Source: Bradyrhizobium sp. CCBAU 51627 (GTDB lineage Bacteria; Pseudomonadota; Alphaproteobacteria; Rhizobiales; Xanthobacteraceae). From it: a DNA stretch of 64,000 nt. The position numbers and the translations under genes were made by a program. This document shows, piece by piece, positions 23,484-32,137 of this stretch. The stretch covers positions 434,001 through 498,000 of the forward strand of contig NZ_LBJG01000023.1 in NCBI RefSeq assembly GCF_028128765.1, in the 5' to 3' direction. The notes under the pieces are model-generated. The model was given only the letters and a program-made list of their open reading frames with translations, had not been told where the DNA came from and made no database searches. The stretch's first letter is position 1. Every line of letters starts with the position of its first letter.

Positions 23484-25289
23484 ATGGGGGCTGAGCAGCC
23501 TGAAACGATTGCCGCGATCGTGGCCGCGCATCGCGCGGGCACGCTGACGCCGGCGCAGACGGTCGCGCGGACCTATCAGCGCATCCGCGACCACAACGAT
23601 CGCGCCGTCTTCATCACCCTGCGCGACGAGAAGGACGCGATCGCGGAAGCCGAGAAGCTCGCCGCAAAGGATGCGGCGAGCCTGCCGCTGTATGGCGTGC
23701 CGGTCGCGGTGAAGGACAATATCGATGCGCTCGGTTTTCCGACCACGGCCGCCTGCCCGGCCTTCTCCTACACGCCGACGCACGACTCGACCGCAGTCGA
23801 GCGGCTGCGCGCGGCCGGCGCGATCATTATCGGCAAGACCAATCTCGACCAGTTCGCAACCGGTCTCGTCGGCGTGCGGTCACCCTACGGCATTCCCAGG
23901 AATTCGATCCGCGAGGATCTCGTTCCCGGCGGCTCCAGTTCGGGCTCCGCGGTTGCGGTCGGCGCGGGCCTGGTGCCGCTGTCGCTCGGCACCGACACCG
24001 CCGGCTCAGGCCGCGTGCCGGCGATGCTCAACAACATCGTCGGGCTGAAGCCGAGCCTTGGCATGATCTCGACGGCGGGCCTCGTGCCGGCCTGCCGCAC
24101 GCTGGACTGCATCTCGGTGTTTGCGCTGACGGTGGACGACGCCGCGCTCGCGCTGTCCGTGATGGCCGGCCCCGACCAGGCGGATCCATTCTCGCGCAAC
24201 CGGCCGCTGGGTGGGATCATGCCGTTCCCGACAAATTTGCGCCTCGGCGTGCCGCGCAATGGACAGCTGATCTTCTTCGGCGACAAGAAGGCGGAAACCG
24301 CTTACGGCGAAGCCTTGAAGCGCTGGGCCGCGCTTGGCGCCACGCTGGTCGAATTCGACCTCGAGCCGTTCTATGAGACAGCGCGGCTGCTCTATGAGGG
24401 GCCGTGGGTCGCCGAGCGCTATCTCGTGATCAAGAATCTGCTCGCCTCGGCGCCCGATTCGATCCATCCGGTGACGCGCGAGATCACCGTGGCCGGAGCC
24501 CGGCTGACGGCCGCCGAGACCTTCTCCGCGCTCTACCGCTTGCAGGGGCTGCGCAAGATCGCCGAGCGCACGTTTGCGACTATCGACGCATTGGCGTTGC
24601 CGACCGCACCGACGGCCTATACCACCGCGCAGGTGCTGGCCAATCCGATCGAGCTCAACAGTCGGCTCGGCACCTACACCAACTTTGTGAATCTGCTCGA
24701 TCTCTGCGGTCTCGCGGTGCCGGCTTCCATGCGTGCCGACGGCATTCCGTTCGGCATCACGCTGCTGGCGCCTGCCGGACGCGACGCGATGCTCGCAAGC
24801 ATCGGCCGCGTGTTCCATGCGGATACCAGGCTGACGCTTGGTGCGAAAGGCGTGACGCAGGCGCCGCTCCCGACACTTCCCGTAACCAGCAGTGACGACA
24901 TCCCGATCGCCGTGGTCGGCGCACATCTCTCAGGCATGGCGTTGAACGGCGAATTGGAGGCGCTGAACGCAAGGCTGATCGAGGCAACGAGGACTGCGCC
25001 GGACTACAAGCTCTACGCTCTGAAAACCACGCCGCCGAAGCCGGGCCTGCTGCGCGTTGAAGCGGGCCAGGGCGCATCGATCGAGCTGGAAATCTGGTCG
25101 TTGTCGGCGGCGGCGTTCGGCAAGTTCGTCAATGCGATTCCCGCGCCGATGGCGATCGGCACAATTCGATTGGCCGACGGCCGCTGCCTGAAGGGCTTTC
25201 TCGTCGAGCCCGAAGTCCTGGGCCAGGCGCACGACATTACGGCGTATGGGGGATGGCGGAAGTATATGGCGGAAGCTGCCACGGCGTAG
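23484..25289 (+). CDS. atzF: Allophanate hydrolase
   Basis: A 601-residue amidase-signature enzyme that splits allophanate into ammonia and carbon dioxide. The Ser-cisSer-Lys triad is visible: K77 (PVAVKDNID), S151 (PGGSSSGS) and S175 (DTAGSGR). The amidase domain covers about residues 1-450. A separate C-terminal domain (about 470-600, IAVVGAHLSGMALNGELEALNARL...) is characteristic of allophanate hydrolases and processes the decarboxylating step in known members. Length is normal. It is monocistronic, has its own sigma-54-type promoter, and converges on the gntR end of the ureide operon, which makes its likely substrate. Confidence 0.92.
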   Translation: MGAEQPETIAAIVAAHRAGTLTPAQTVARTYQRIRDHNDRAVFITLRDEKDAIAEAEKLAAKDAASLPLYGVPVAVKDNIDALGFPTTAACPAFSYTPTHDSTAVERLRAAGAIIIGKTNLDQFATGLVGVRSPYGIPRNSIREDLVPGGSSSGSAVAVGAGLVPLSLGTDTAGSGRVPAMLNNIVGLKPSLGMISTAGLVPACRTLDCISVFALTVDDAALALSVMAGPDQADPFSRNRPLGGIMPFPTNLRLGVPRNGQLIFFGDKKAETAYGEALKRWAALGATLVEFDLEPFYETARLLYEGPWVAERYLVIKNLLASAPDSIHPVTREITVAGARLTAAETFSALYRLQGLRKIAERTFATIDALALPTAPTAYTTAQVLANPIELNSRLGTYTNFVNLLDLCGLAVPASMRADGIPFGITLLAPAGRDAMLASIGRVFHADTRLTLGAKGVTQAPLPTLPVTSSDDIPIAVVGAHLSGMALNGELEALNARLIEATRTAPDYKLYALKTTPPKPGLLRVEAGQGASIELEIWSLSAAAFGKFVNAIPAPMAIGTIRLADGRCLKGFLVEPEVLGQAHDITAYGGWRKYMAEAATA

Positions 25290-25296
25290 GCGGGAC

Positions 25297-26019
25297 CTAC
25301 ACCGACACCGCGTAGATCTCATACTCCCCGCGCACCAGCTCGATATGCGCGCGCATGGCGGCGGCGGCGCCCTGCTTGTCGCCGCGCATGATGGCGACCA
25401 CGACGCGGTCGTGCTCGGCTTGCGACTTGGCGAGGCGACCGAGATTGCGGAACTGGGCGCGGCGGAACGGCTGCACGCGCACGCGCGTCGCCAGCGTGAT
25501 CTCGGCGATGTAGCCGTTCTGCGATCCCGCATAGATGGCGTTGTGGAAGCGCTCGTTGACCTCGTGGAAGCGATCGGGATTGCCGGCGTAGCTGAGAACG
25601 CGCAGCTCTTCGTGGATAGCTTCCAGGCCGTGGCGCTCGGCAGCCGACATGCGCTCGGCAGCAAGGCCCGCGCAGAGCGCCTCGAGCTCGGCCATCGCTT
25701 CGAACATGCTTGTCAGCCGCTCGACCGACGGCCGCGCCACCACCGCGCCGCGATGGGGCCGCGCCTGGACCAGGCCGCTCGCGACCAGTTGCCGCAGCGC
25801 TTCGCGCACCGGCGTTCGCGAGACGCTGAAGCGCCGCGCGATATCGGTCTCGTCGAGCGGCGCGCCCGGCGCGAGAATTCCACGCACGATCTCGTCGGCC
25901 AGCTGGAGACGCAATTCCTCGGCACGGGTGACCTTCTGTACCGACGGTGAAGCACGATCGACGCGGGGCACCACCGGCTCGGCCGGTAGTATCTCCTGCG
26001 GAAAATCATCAAGCGCCAT
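25297..26019 (-). CDS. GntR/FadR-family transcriptional regulator of the ureide operon
   Basis: A 240-residue regulator with an N-terminal winged HTH (about residues 30-100: LRLQLADEIVRGILAPGAPLDETDIARRFSVSRTPVREALRQLVASGLV) and a C-terminal all-helical FCD domain. FCD metal/ligand residues appear in NERFHNAIYAGSQNGYI and AEHDRVVVAIMRGD. ATG 26019 follows the stop of the upstream gene by four bases. It is the last gene of the transporter-hydrolase operon, so it probably senses a pathway compound and adds specific control to the sigma-54-dependent transcription. Confidence 0.85.
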   Translation of the reverse strand: MALDDFPQEILPAEPVVPRVDRASPSVQKVTRAEELRLQLADEIVRGILAPGAPLDETDIARRFSVSRTPVREALRQLVASGLVQARPHRGAVVARPSVERLTSMFEAMAELEALCAGLAAERMSAAERHGLEAIHEELRVLSYAGNPDRFHEVNERFHNAIYAGSQNGYIAEITLATRVRVQPFRRAQFRNLGRLAKSQAEHDRVVVAIMRGDKQGAAAAMRAHIELVRGEYEIYAVSV

Positions 26020-26023
26020 GCGG

Positions 26024-26416
26024 TCAGGTCTCTTTCGACTCGTCGATGATGCTGACATGGGCGGCGACGACGCGCCAGCCCTCCGGGAAGCGAATCCAGG
26101 TCTGCATCTGCCGGCCGACCTTGCCCGGCGCCGTGTCGCGATAGAACAGCGTGGAGGCCACGGCCGTATCGCGGCCGTAGCTCGAGATCACCGTCTTGGC
26201 CGTGCGGCGGTTGAGACCGACCGGCGAGCGGCCGGCGCGGAAGCCGGAGATCGCCTGATAGCCGTAGAGATTCTCGCCGATGCCGTAGCGCAAGGTACGG
26301 GGATCGTTGCGGAACAGCTCGCCGAGCACGGCGACGTCGTTGCTGACGAGGGCCTGTTCATAGCGCTCAAACGCAGCCTTGACTTCGACGATCACGTCGG
26401 GGAGATCGATCTCCAT
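26024..26416 (-). CDS. AtzH/HpxZ-family (DUF3225) small hydrolase
   Basis: A 130-residue SnoaL/NTF2-fold protein of the family that includes AtzH and HpxZ. AtzH of Pseudomonas ADP is described as a decarboxylating amidohydrolase acting on 1,3-dicarboxyurea and giving allophanate. Y19 and R43 stand where, from memory, AtzH has its active-site Tyr and Arg; this should be checked by alignment. The family pattern [30 protein letters not shown] and [20 protein letters not shown] is clear. The start overlaps nothing but follows the AtzE-like stop as TGAGATG. It would hand allophanate to AtzF. Confidence 0.82.
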   Translation of the reverse strand: MEIDLPDVIVEVKAAFERYEQALVSNDVAVLGELFRNDPRTLRYGIGENLYGYQAISGFRAGRSPVGLNRRTAKTVISSYGRDTAVASTLFYRDTAPGKVGRQMQTWIRFPEGWRVVAAHVSIIDESKET

Positions 26417-26417
26417 C

Positions 26418-27812
26418 TCAAAATCCTCTCGGGGCCGGCGCGGCGGCTACGCCCATCTTTTCCAATGCGTAGGCGACGCGGAGCGCGACGGCCTCGCGCC
26501 AGGGCGCCGCGATGATCTGCACGCCAATCGGCAGCGGCTCGAGCGGCACCGGCACCGCGACCACGGGCAGGCCGATGAACGAGATCGGCTGGGTGTGGAT
26601 GCCGATATTGGCGCGCACCGGCAGCTCGACGCCGTCGAGATTGAACATCACTTGGCCGAGTTTCGGCGCGGTGCAGGGTGTTGCCGGCGCGATCAGCACG
26701 TCGACGGATTTGAAGATCTCGGCGAGCTGCGCGCGATACCAGCGACGAAATTTTTGCGCGCGGTCGACCAGCAGCGCCGGCACCATGGCCCCGGCGATCA
26801 ACCGGTCGCGCACCGCGGGATCGAAATCGTTGGGCCGCTTGCGCAGGCGATCGAGATGCAGCGAGGCGCCTTCGGTGGTGGTGATGACATAGGCCGCGGC
26901 GCGGGCGCGCGAGGCTTCTGGCACGTCTACCACCTTCGTGGCGCCGAGCGCCTTGGCAACACGGCTGACGGCTTCGACGGCTTCCGGAAACACGTTCTTC
27001 TGAAAGTGTCCGCCTGCGACCGCGATGCGCAGGTCCGACACCGGATTGGCGATCAGCGGCAGCGTCGGCTCAAGATCGCGTTTCGTGCAGGCGGCATCGT
27101 CCGCATCCGGTCCCTGCATCGCGTCATAGGCGAGCGCGAGATCGGTGACCGAGCGCGCGAACGGGCCGAGGTGATCGAGGCTCGCCACGAACGGAAACGA
27201 GCGCGCCCGCGACAGCCGGCCATAGGTCGGCTTCAGGCCAAAGATGCCGCAAAACGAGGACGGCACGCGGATCGAGCCGTTGGTGTCCGAGCCGAGCGCG
27301 ATCGGCACCAGCCCGCCGCCGACGGCGCTGCCCGAACCGCCGGAGGAGCCGCCAGTCATCCGCGTGGTGTCATGCGGATTGCGCGAGGGACCGTCGTGAA
27401 CGTTCTCGCCGGTGAAGTCGTAAGCATATTCGCCCATGTTGAGCGCGCCGACGAGGACGGCTCCGGCCGCTTCCAGCCGCTCGATCAACGTGGCGTCGCG
27501 CTTGACGGGCGCGAGGTCGCGATTGATCTTCGAGCCGGCACGAGTCGGAAGCCCCGCGACGTCGAACAGGTTCTTCACCGCAAAGGGAACGCCGGCGAGC
27601 GGACCGACCTCTTTGCCGGCTGCGACGTCAGCGTCAATGGCGCGGGCCTTACCGCGGGCGCGATCGGCGGTGACGTCGGTGAAGGAATTGAGGATGCCGT
27701 CGTGCTGCTTGATGCGCGCAAGCGCGGCTTCCGTGGCATCGCGCGCGGTCATCTTGCGGCCCGCAACCGCTTTCGCGATGTCGGCGGCCGTCATCTCTGG
27801 CTTGGTGGTCAT
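26418..27812 (-). CDS. atzE: AtzE/HpxY-family amidase
   Basis: A 464-residue amidase-signature hydrolase. The catalytic triad is K80 (PFAVKNLFD), S156 ([11 protein letters not shown]) and S180 ([10 protein letters not shown]). AtzE hydrolyses 1-carboxybiuret in the cyanuric acid pathway; the related HpxY belongs to purine-ureide (oxalurate) use. It needs a small GatC-like partner, and such a gene lies 8 bases upstream (27820-27999). The adjacent AtzH/HpxZ and allophanate hydrolase genes support a role in the carboxybiuret-to-allophanate route; the exact substrate is not settled by sequence. Confidence 0.85.
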   Translation of the reverse strand: MTTKPEMTAADIAKAVAGRKMTARDATEAALARIKQHDGILNSFTDVTADRARGKARAIDADVAAGKEVGPLAGVPFAVKNLFDVAGLPTRAGSKINRDLAPVKRDATLIERLEAAGAVLVGALNMGEYAYDFTGENVHDGPSRNPHDTTRMTGGSSGGSGSAVGGGLVPIALGSDTNGSIRVPSSFCGIFGLKPTYGRLSRARSFPFVASLDHLGPFARSVTDLALAYDAMQGPDADDAACTKRDLEPTLPLIANPVSDLRIAVAGGHFQKNVFPEAVEAVSRVAKALGATKVVDVPEASRARAAAYVITTTEGASLHLDRLRKRPNDFDPAVRDRLIAGAMVPALLVDRAQKFRRWYRAQLAEIFKSVDVLIAPATPCTAPKLGQVMFNLDGVELPVRANIGIHTQPISFIGLPVVAVPVPLEPLPIGVQIIAAPWREAVALRVAYALEKMGVAAAPAPRGF

Positions 27813-27819
27813 GGCAGCA

Positions 27820-27999
27820 TCAGGCTGTGAAGATCGGCGCCGGCTCGGCCTCGTCCGGCAGCGCGAATTCGTCGACGAGGCGGGCGAGCCGCAGCGACAC
27901 TTCGAGATTGGCGCGCACCGCGGGCCGCCAGCCCTCCTCGACCGGCAGCGCCAGCGCTTTCGATACGGCGTCGATATAGTCGTCCAGCGGTTCGGCCAT
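27820..27999 (-). CDS. atzG: AtzG/HpxX-family (DUF4089) small partner subunit of the amidase
   Basis: A 59-residue protein (MAEPLDDYIDAVSKAL...) with two helices, ending in DEAEPAPIFTA, the pattern of DUF4089 proteins such as AtzG. These resemble GatC and stabilise AtzE as a heterotetramer. GGGAG precedes ATG 27999; the in-frame GTG 28002 is adjacent. The gene sits between the ABC ATPase and the amidase on the same strand with short spacers, as expected for obligate partners. Confidence 0.8.
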   Translation of the reverse strand: MAEPLDDYIDAVSKALALPVEEGWRPAVRANLEVSLRLARLVDEFALPDEAEPAPIFTA

Positions 28000-28017
28000 C
28001 ACGCTCCCAACAATCTC

Positions 28018-29745
28018 TTAGTGCACCGGCAACGGCGGATGCGGGATCGCCGTCAGCAGCTCCTTGGTGTAGTCGTCCTGCGGATCGCCCAGGACTTTCT
28101 CGGACGAGCCTTCTTCGACGATCCGCCCCGTCCGCATCACAATGACACGATCGCACAACAAGCGCACTACATTCAAATCATGCGAGACGAACAGATAGCT
28201 CATACCCAAGCGCGCCTTGAGGTCCTGAAGCAGGTTCAGCACGACCGCCTGCACCGACACGTCGAGCGCCGCGGTCGGCTCGTCAAGGATGACCAGCTTG
28301 GGATGCAGCGCGATCGCGCGGGCGATGCCGATTCGAGCCTTCTGGCCGCCGGAGAGCTGATGCGGAAAACGATCCAAGAGATTGTGCGGCAGGCCGACCA
28401 TCGTGGCGAGCTCCTCACAGCGGGCGCGGAGCGCGTCGCGTCCCTTGATGTCACCCAATTGCATGATCGGGTCGGCGATGGCGCGCGCGGCGGTGAAGCG
28501 CGGGTTCAGGCTGTCGGTCGGATCCTGGAACACCATCTGGATGCGGCTGCGCTGCGGCAGTCGGGCGAAGGCCGCAGGCGCGATGCCGCCGATGTCTTCG
28601 CCATCGAACTGGATCAGGCCGGAGGTCTGGTCCAAGAGCCGCATCACCATCATCGACGTCGTCGATTTGCCGCAGCCGGATTCGCCGACGAGGCCGACGC
28701 TTTCGCCATGGCCGATCGAGAAGCTGATGCCGTCGACGGCGCGGAACACGTCCGGCTCCACGGGCGGCTTGCGGCCGAACAGTTTTCCGAGCGTGGCGGT
28801 GGCACCCTGGCGCGGATATTCCTTGACCAGCTTTTCGATGAGCAGGAGGGGCATCTGCTCCTGCGCGTTTGCCGCGGCAGGCGGAGTTGGTTCGGCAGGC
28901 GCGGCGGGCACGGCGCCCTCTTCCTCCGGCAATAGATCCCGCAAACTTACACCCAGCCGCGGCGTCGCGCGCATCAGTTTCCTGGTGTAGAGGTGCTGCG
29001 GGCTCGCGAAGATGTCGGCAGCCTTGGCGGTCTCGACCACGCGGCCCTTCTCCATCACCACCACGCGGTCGCAATAGGCGGCGGCCAAACCCAGATCGTG
29101 GGTGATCAGGATGGTGGACATCGCGCGCCGCCTGGTCAGCTCGACGATCAAATCCATCACCGCCTTCTGGGTGGTGACGTCGAGACCGGTGGTCGGCTCG
29201 TCCGCGATCAGAAGCTGCGGATTGCAGGCGAGCGCCAGCGCGATGACGACGCGCTGGCACATGCCGCCCGAGAGCTCGAACGGATAGGCATGATAGCGCT
29301 CGCGCGGGCGGGCGATCTTGACCTGCTCGATCGCCTCGATCGCCTTTTCTCCATGGTCCGAAACCATCGCCTGCTGCACGTGGGTGCGCAGCACGTCCTC
29401 GATCTGATGACCGACCTTGCGGATCGGATTGAGCGCCGCGCGCGGGTTCTGGAAGATCATCGAGACTTCGCGACCGCGCAGATCGCGCATCTGGTCCTCC
29501 GTCGCGGCCTTCACGTCGATGCCGGAGAACATCACCGAGCCCTCGGCTATCCGCCCTGCGCGGTCGAGGATGCGCATCACCGCATAGGAGGTCACCGACT
29601 TGCCCGAGCCGGACTCGCCGACGATGGCCAGCGTCTCGCCCTTGGCGACAGAGATGTTGACGTGTTGCACGGCTTTGACGATGCCGCGGCGGGTGGTGAA
29701 TTCGACGGTGAGGTCCTGGACTTCGAGCAGCGGCTGGGCGGTCAC
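28018..29745 (-). CDS. Peptide/nickel-type ABC transporter, fused double ATP-binding protein (DppD-DppF)
   Basis: A 575-residue protein with two complete ABC domains. First: Walker A GESGSGKS, signature LSGGMCQR, Walker B LLIADEPTTGLD. Second: GESGCGKS, LSGGQKAR, LVILDEPTAALD. Each has the Opp/Dpp C-terminal extension. A Pro/Ala-rich linker (EEEGAVPAAPAEPTPPAAANA) joins them near residues 275-295. Fusion of D and F subunits also occurs in GsiA- and YejF-type systems. Start is GTG 29745 behind GGGAGG. It energises the DppBC permeases encoded upstream. Confidence 0.9.
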   Translation of the reverse strand: MTAQPLLEVQDLTVEFTTRRGIVKAVQHVNISVAKGETLAIVGESGSGKSVTSYAVMRILDRAGRIAEGSVMFSGIDVKAATEDQMRDLRGREVSMIFQNPRAALNPIRKVGHQIEDVLRTHVQQAMVSDHGEKAIEAIEQVKIARPRERYHAYPFELSGGMCQRVVIALALACNPQLLIADEPTTGLDVTTQKAVMDLIVELTRRRAMSTILITHDLGLAAAYCDRVVVMEKGRVVETAKAADIFASPQHLYTRKLMRATPRLGVSLRDLLPEEEGAVPAAPAEPTPPAAANAQEQMPLLLIEKLVKEYPRQGATATLGKLFGRKPPVEPDVFRAVDGISFSIGHGESVGLVGESGCGKSTTSMMVMRLLDQTSGLIQFDGEDIGGIAPAAFARLPQRSRIQMVFQDPTDSLNPRFTAARAIADPIMQLGDIKGRDALRARCEELATMVGLPHNLLDRFPHQLSGGQKARIGIARAIALHPKLVILDEPTAALDVSVQAVVLNLLQDLKARLGMSYLFVSHDLNVVRLLCDRVIVMRTGRIVEEGSSEKVLGDPQDDYTKELLTAIPHPPLPVH

Positions 29746-29836
29746 AAATGCCTCCCGTCGCTCAAGAGGTCGAAAACAACCCCATGCACAGTAGGAGCGG
29801 CATTGGATTCATTGAGAGATTTGGCGTGTGAGGGAG

Positions 29837-29971
29837 GCACCCCTCTCTCGCTCCCTCCCCCCTTGTGGGGGAGGGTTGGGGAGGGGGGTAGCCCCAAGCG
29901 AGGTCGGAGTTTGTGGCTACCCCCCTCCCTTCCCCTCCACCACAAGGGGGGAGGGAATGAGAGAGCAGTGC
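29837..29971. repeat. Large G/C-rich hairpin, family C copy 1, inside the ureide operon
   Basis: Two arms of about 57 bases (29837-29893 and 29915-29971) are imperfect inverted copies, each containing CTCCCCC...TTGTGGGGG-type runs; a 21-base loop ends in GGAGTTTGT. It fills the 274-base gap between dppC and the ATPase gene. A second copy in the same orientation, with the same loop end, lies at 32001-32105. Confidence 0.85.
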
Positions 29972-30019
29972 CCGCCTCATATGTGAGCTTCCCCTGCCCG
30001 CATTTGACATCGACAGCCA

Positions 30020-30919
30020 TCACGTCCTCCGCTGGGGATCGACGATGTCGCGCAGGCCATCCCCGAGGAGGTTGAAGCAGAACACGGCGATCATCAGCGC
30101 GAGGCCGGGGAAGAGCGCGATCCACCATTCGCCTGACACCATGAAGCCGGCGCCCTCGGCGACCATGATGCCCCACTCCGCGGTGGGCGGACGGACCCCG
30201 AGGCCGATGAAGGAGAGGCCGGCGGCATTCAAAATGGCGTAGCCCATGGTCAGCGACATCTGCACGATCATGATCGGCATGATGTTCGGCAAAATGTGCA
30301 CCAGCAGGATGCGGAATTCGCCATTGCCGGAGAGGCGCGCGGCCTGCACGAAGCCGGCATTGCGCCGGACATTGGCTTCCGCACGCGCGACGCGGGCGTA
30401 GAGCGGGAAGTTCACGATGGCCGTTGCGAGGATGATGTTCTGCACGGTGTTGCCGAGCGCTGCGACGATGCCCATGGCGAGCACGAACAGCGGAAAAGCC
30501 ATGATGGTGTCGGCGATGCGGCCGACGATGCGGTCGGTCCAGCCGCCGAAATAGCCCGCCGCGATGCCGGCAAGGCCGCCCATCAGGAACACCAGCACGA
30601 CGGAGGCGACCGCGATGAACGTATCGAGTCGCGTCGCCACCACGACGCGGCTGAAGATGTCGCGGCCGAGCTGATCGGTGCCGAACCAATGCGCCGCCGA
30701 CGGCGGCTTCAGCGCCGCGGCGGTATCGGAGGCGAGCGGATCATAAGGCACAACATAGGGACCGAAGATCGCAGCGATGAGGATCAGGATCAGCAATGCG
30801 AAGGCAAAGCCGGTGACTTTGTTCTCGCCGAGGACGTAGCGGGCTTGTTCGAGGATTGCAGCCAGTCCCGACGTTCGCGCGGGACCCACGGGTTCAACAG
30901 CAGGCGCGACGGAGCTCAT
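30020..30919 (-). CDS. Peptide-type ABC transporter permease (DppC)
   Basis: A 299-residue inner-membrane permease. The OppC-type N-terminal segment (FAFALLILILIAAIFGPYVVPYDP) is followed by HWFGTDQLGRDIFSRVVVATR and the EAA loop AARLSGNGEFRILLVHILPNIMP. SFIGLGVRPPTAEWGIMVAEG is the typical C-terminal signature. Ten bases separate it from dppB. With DppB it forms the channel of the transporter fed by the Tat-type binding protein at 32138-33760. Confidence 0.9.
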   Translation of the reverse strand: MSSVAPAVEPVGPARTSGLAAILEQARYVLGENKVTGFAFALLILILIAAIFGPYVVPYDPLASDTAAALKPPSAAHWFGTDQLGRDIFSRVVVATRLDTFIAVASVVLVFLMGGLAGIAAGYFGGWTDRIVGRIADTIMAFPLFVLAMGIVAALGNTVQNIILATAIVNFPLYARVARAEANVRRNAGFVQAARLSGNGEFRILLVHILPNIMPIMIVQMSLTMGYAILNAAGLSFIGLGVRPPTAEWGIMVAEGAGFMVSGEWWIALFPGLALMIAVFCFNLLGDGLRDIVDPQRRT

Positions 30920-30928
30920 TGCGTCCCC

Positions 30929-31942
30929 CTACCCTTCCAGCCGCACGCGCGGATCGATCACGCCGTACAAAATGTCGATCACGAGATTGAGCAGCACGTA
31001 CATCACGGCCATGGTGAGGACAAAACCTTGCACCGGCGCGAAGTCCGAGGAGATCAGCGCTTCCACCGCATAGGAGCCGATGCCGGGCCAGGCGAACACT
31101 TTCTCCACCAGCACGTTGGCCCCTAACAGGAACGAGAACACCATGCTCAGCGTGGTGATCACGGGCAACATCGCATTGCGGAACGCGTAGGTGACGATCA
31201 CGGTCGTCGGCGACAGGCCGCTGGCGCGCGCGGTGCGGACGAATTCGGACGCCAGCACCGCCAGCATCGAGGCGCGCGTCATGCGCGCGATCGGCGCCAG
31301 CGAGAAGATCGCCAGCGTCGTCGCGGGCAAAATGAGCTGGCTGAGCGCCGAGCGGAAGGCCTCGACGTCGTGCGCAAGCAGCGTGTCGATCAGATAAAAG
31401 CCGGTCACCGTCGGCGGCGCGCTGTAGAACACGTCCAATCGACCGAGCGGCGCCGGCGACCATCCGAGCCGGAAATAGAAGACATAGACCAGCACAAGTC
31501 CTGTGAAGAACACAGGCAGCGAGACGCCGGCCGTGGTCGTGACGCGGCAGAGATGATCGATCCATGACCCCGGTCGTGTTGCGGCCAGCACGCCCAGTGG
31601 AATGGCGATGGCGATCGAGACGATCAGGCCGAGCAGCGTCAGCTCCGCCGAGGCCGGCAAGCGGTTGCGGATTTCGGTCGCGACCGGCTGGCCTGTCGTC
31701 AGCGAATTGCCGAAATCGCCATGGGCGAGATCGTTGGTGTAGCGGAAGAATTGCTCGATCAGCGGCTTGTCGAGCCCGAGCTTCTTGCGGATCTGCTCGA
31801 CGGCTTCCTTGGTCGCGGCGGGCCCTGCGAAATACGCAGCGGGGTCGCCCGGTAGCGCGCGCGTCAGTAGGAAGGTGACGATGACGACGCCGATCAGCGA
31901 GGGAATCGCGAACATCAGGCGCTTGCCGATCATGGTGAGCAT
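30929..31942 (-). CDS. Peptide-type ABC transporter permease (DppB)
   Basis: A 337-residue permease. LIGVVIVTFLLTRALPGDPAAYFAG at the N-terminus, then DFGNSLTTGQPVATEI, the EAA loop TARASGLSPTTVIVTYAFRNAMLP and VEKVFAWPGIGSYAVEA are DppB features. ATG 31942 with GAGAGGACG upstream is chosen over the longer 31990 start, whose extra residues look non-native. Six transmembrane segments are apparent. Confidence 0.9.
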   Translation of the reverse strand: MLTMIGKRLMFAIPSLIGVVIVTFLLTRALPGDPAAYFAGPAATKEAVEQIRKKLGLDKPLIEQFFRYTNDLAHGDFGNSLTTGQPVATEIRNRLPASAELTLLGLIVSIAIAIPLGVLAATRPGSWIDHLCRVTTTAGVSLPVFFTGLVLVYVFYFRLGWSPAPLGRLDVFYSAPPTVTGFYLIDTLLAHDVEAFRSALSQLILPATTLAIFSLAPIARMTRASMLAVLASEFVRTARASGLSPTTVIVTYAFRNAMLPVITTLSMVFSFLLGANVLVEKVFAWPGIGSYAVEALISSDFAPVQGFVLTMAVMYVLLNLVIDILYGVIDPRVRLEG

Positions 31943-32000
31943 GATGACGTCCTCTCGCGCTTTGCTTTGAAATGAGATCGCGCAACCCACTCCGCTGCGT

Positions 32001-32105
32001 TCCCTCCCCCCTTGTGGGGGAGGGCTAGGGAGGGGGGTGGCTCCGGGAGAGGCCGGAGTTTGTGGCTACCCCTCTCCCCAACCCTCCCCCACAAGGGGGG
32101 AGGGA
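32001..32105. repeat. Large G/C-rich hairpin, family C copy 2, inside the ureide operon
   Basis: Arms at 32001-32041 and 32062-32105 repeat the sequence of copy 1 at 29837-29971, including the GGAGTTTGTGGCTACC junction. It separates the binding-protein gene from the permease genes. Such a structure between these genes can protect the binding-protein message and reduce permease expression. Confidence 0.85.
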
Positions 32106-32137
32106 GCCTGAAGAGCGTGCCCACCTCACCCATGCCC

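Noticed and set aside
26379..27830. Rightward frame antisense to the AtzE-like gene
   Set aside because: Shadow of a strongly conserved amidase; low-complexity Arg/Gly-rich product.
29837..29971. Family-C hairpin as a CRISPR or tandem repeat array
   Set aside because: Only two arms in inverted orientation with a single loop; no regularly spaced direct repeats or spacers anywhere in the window.
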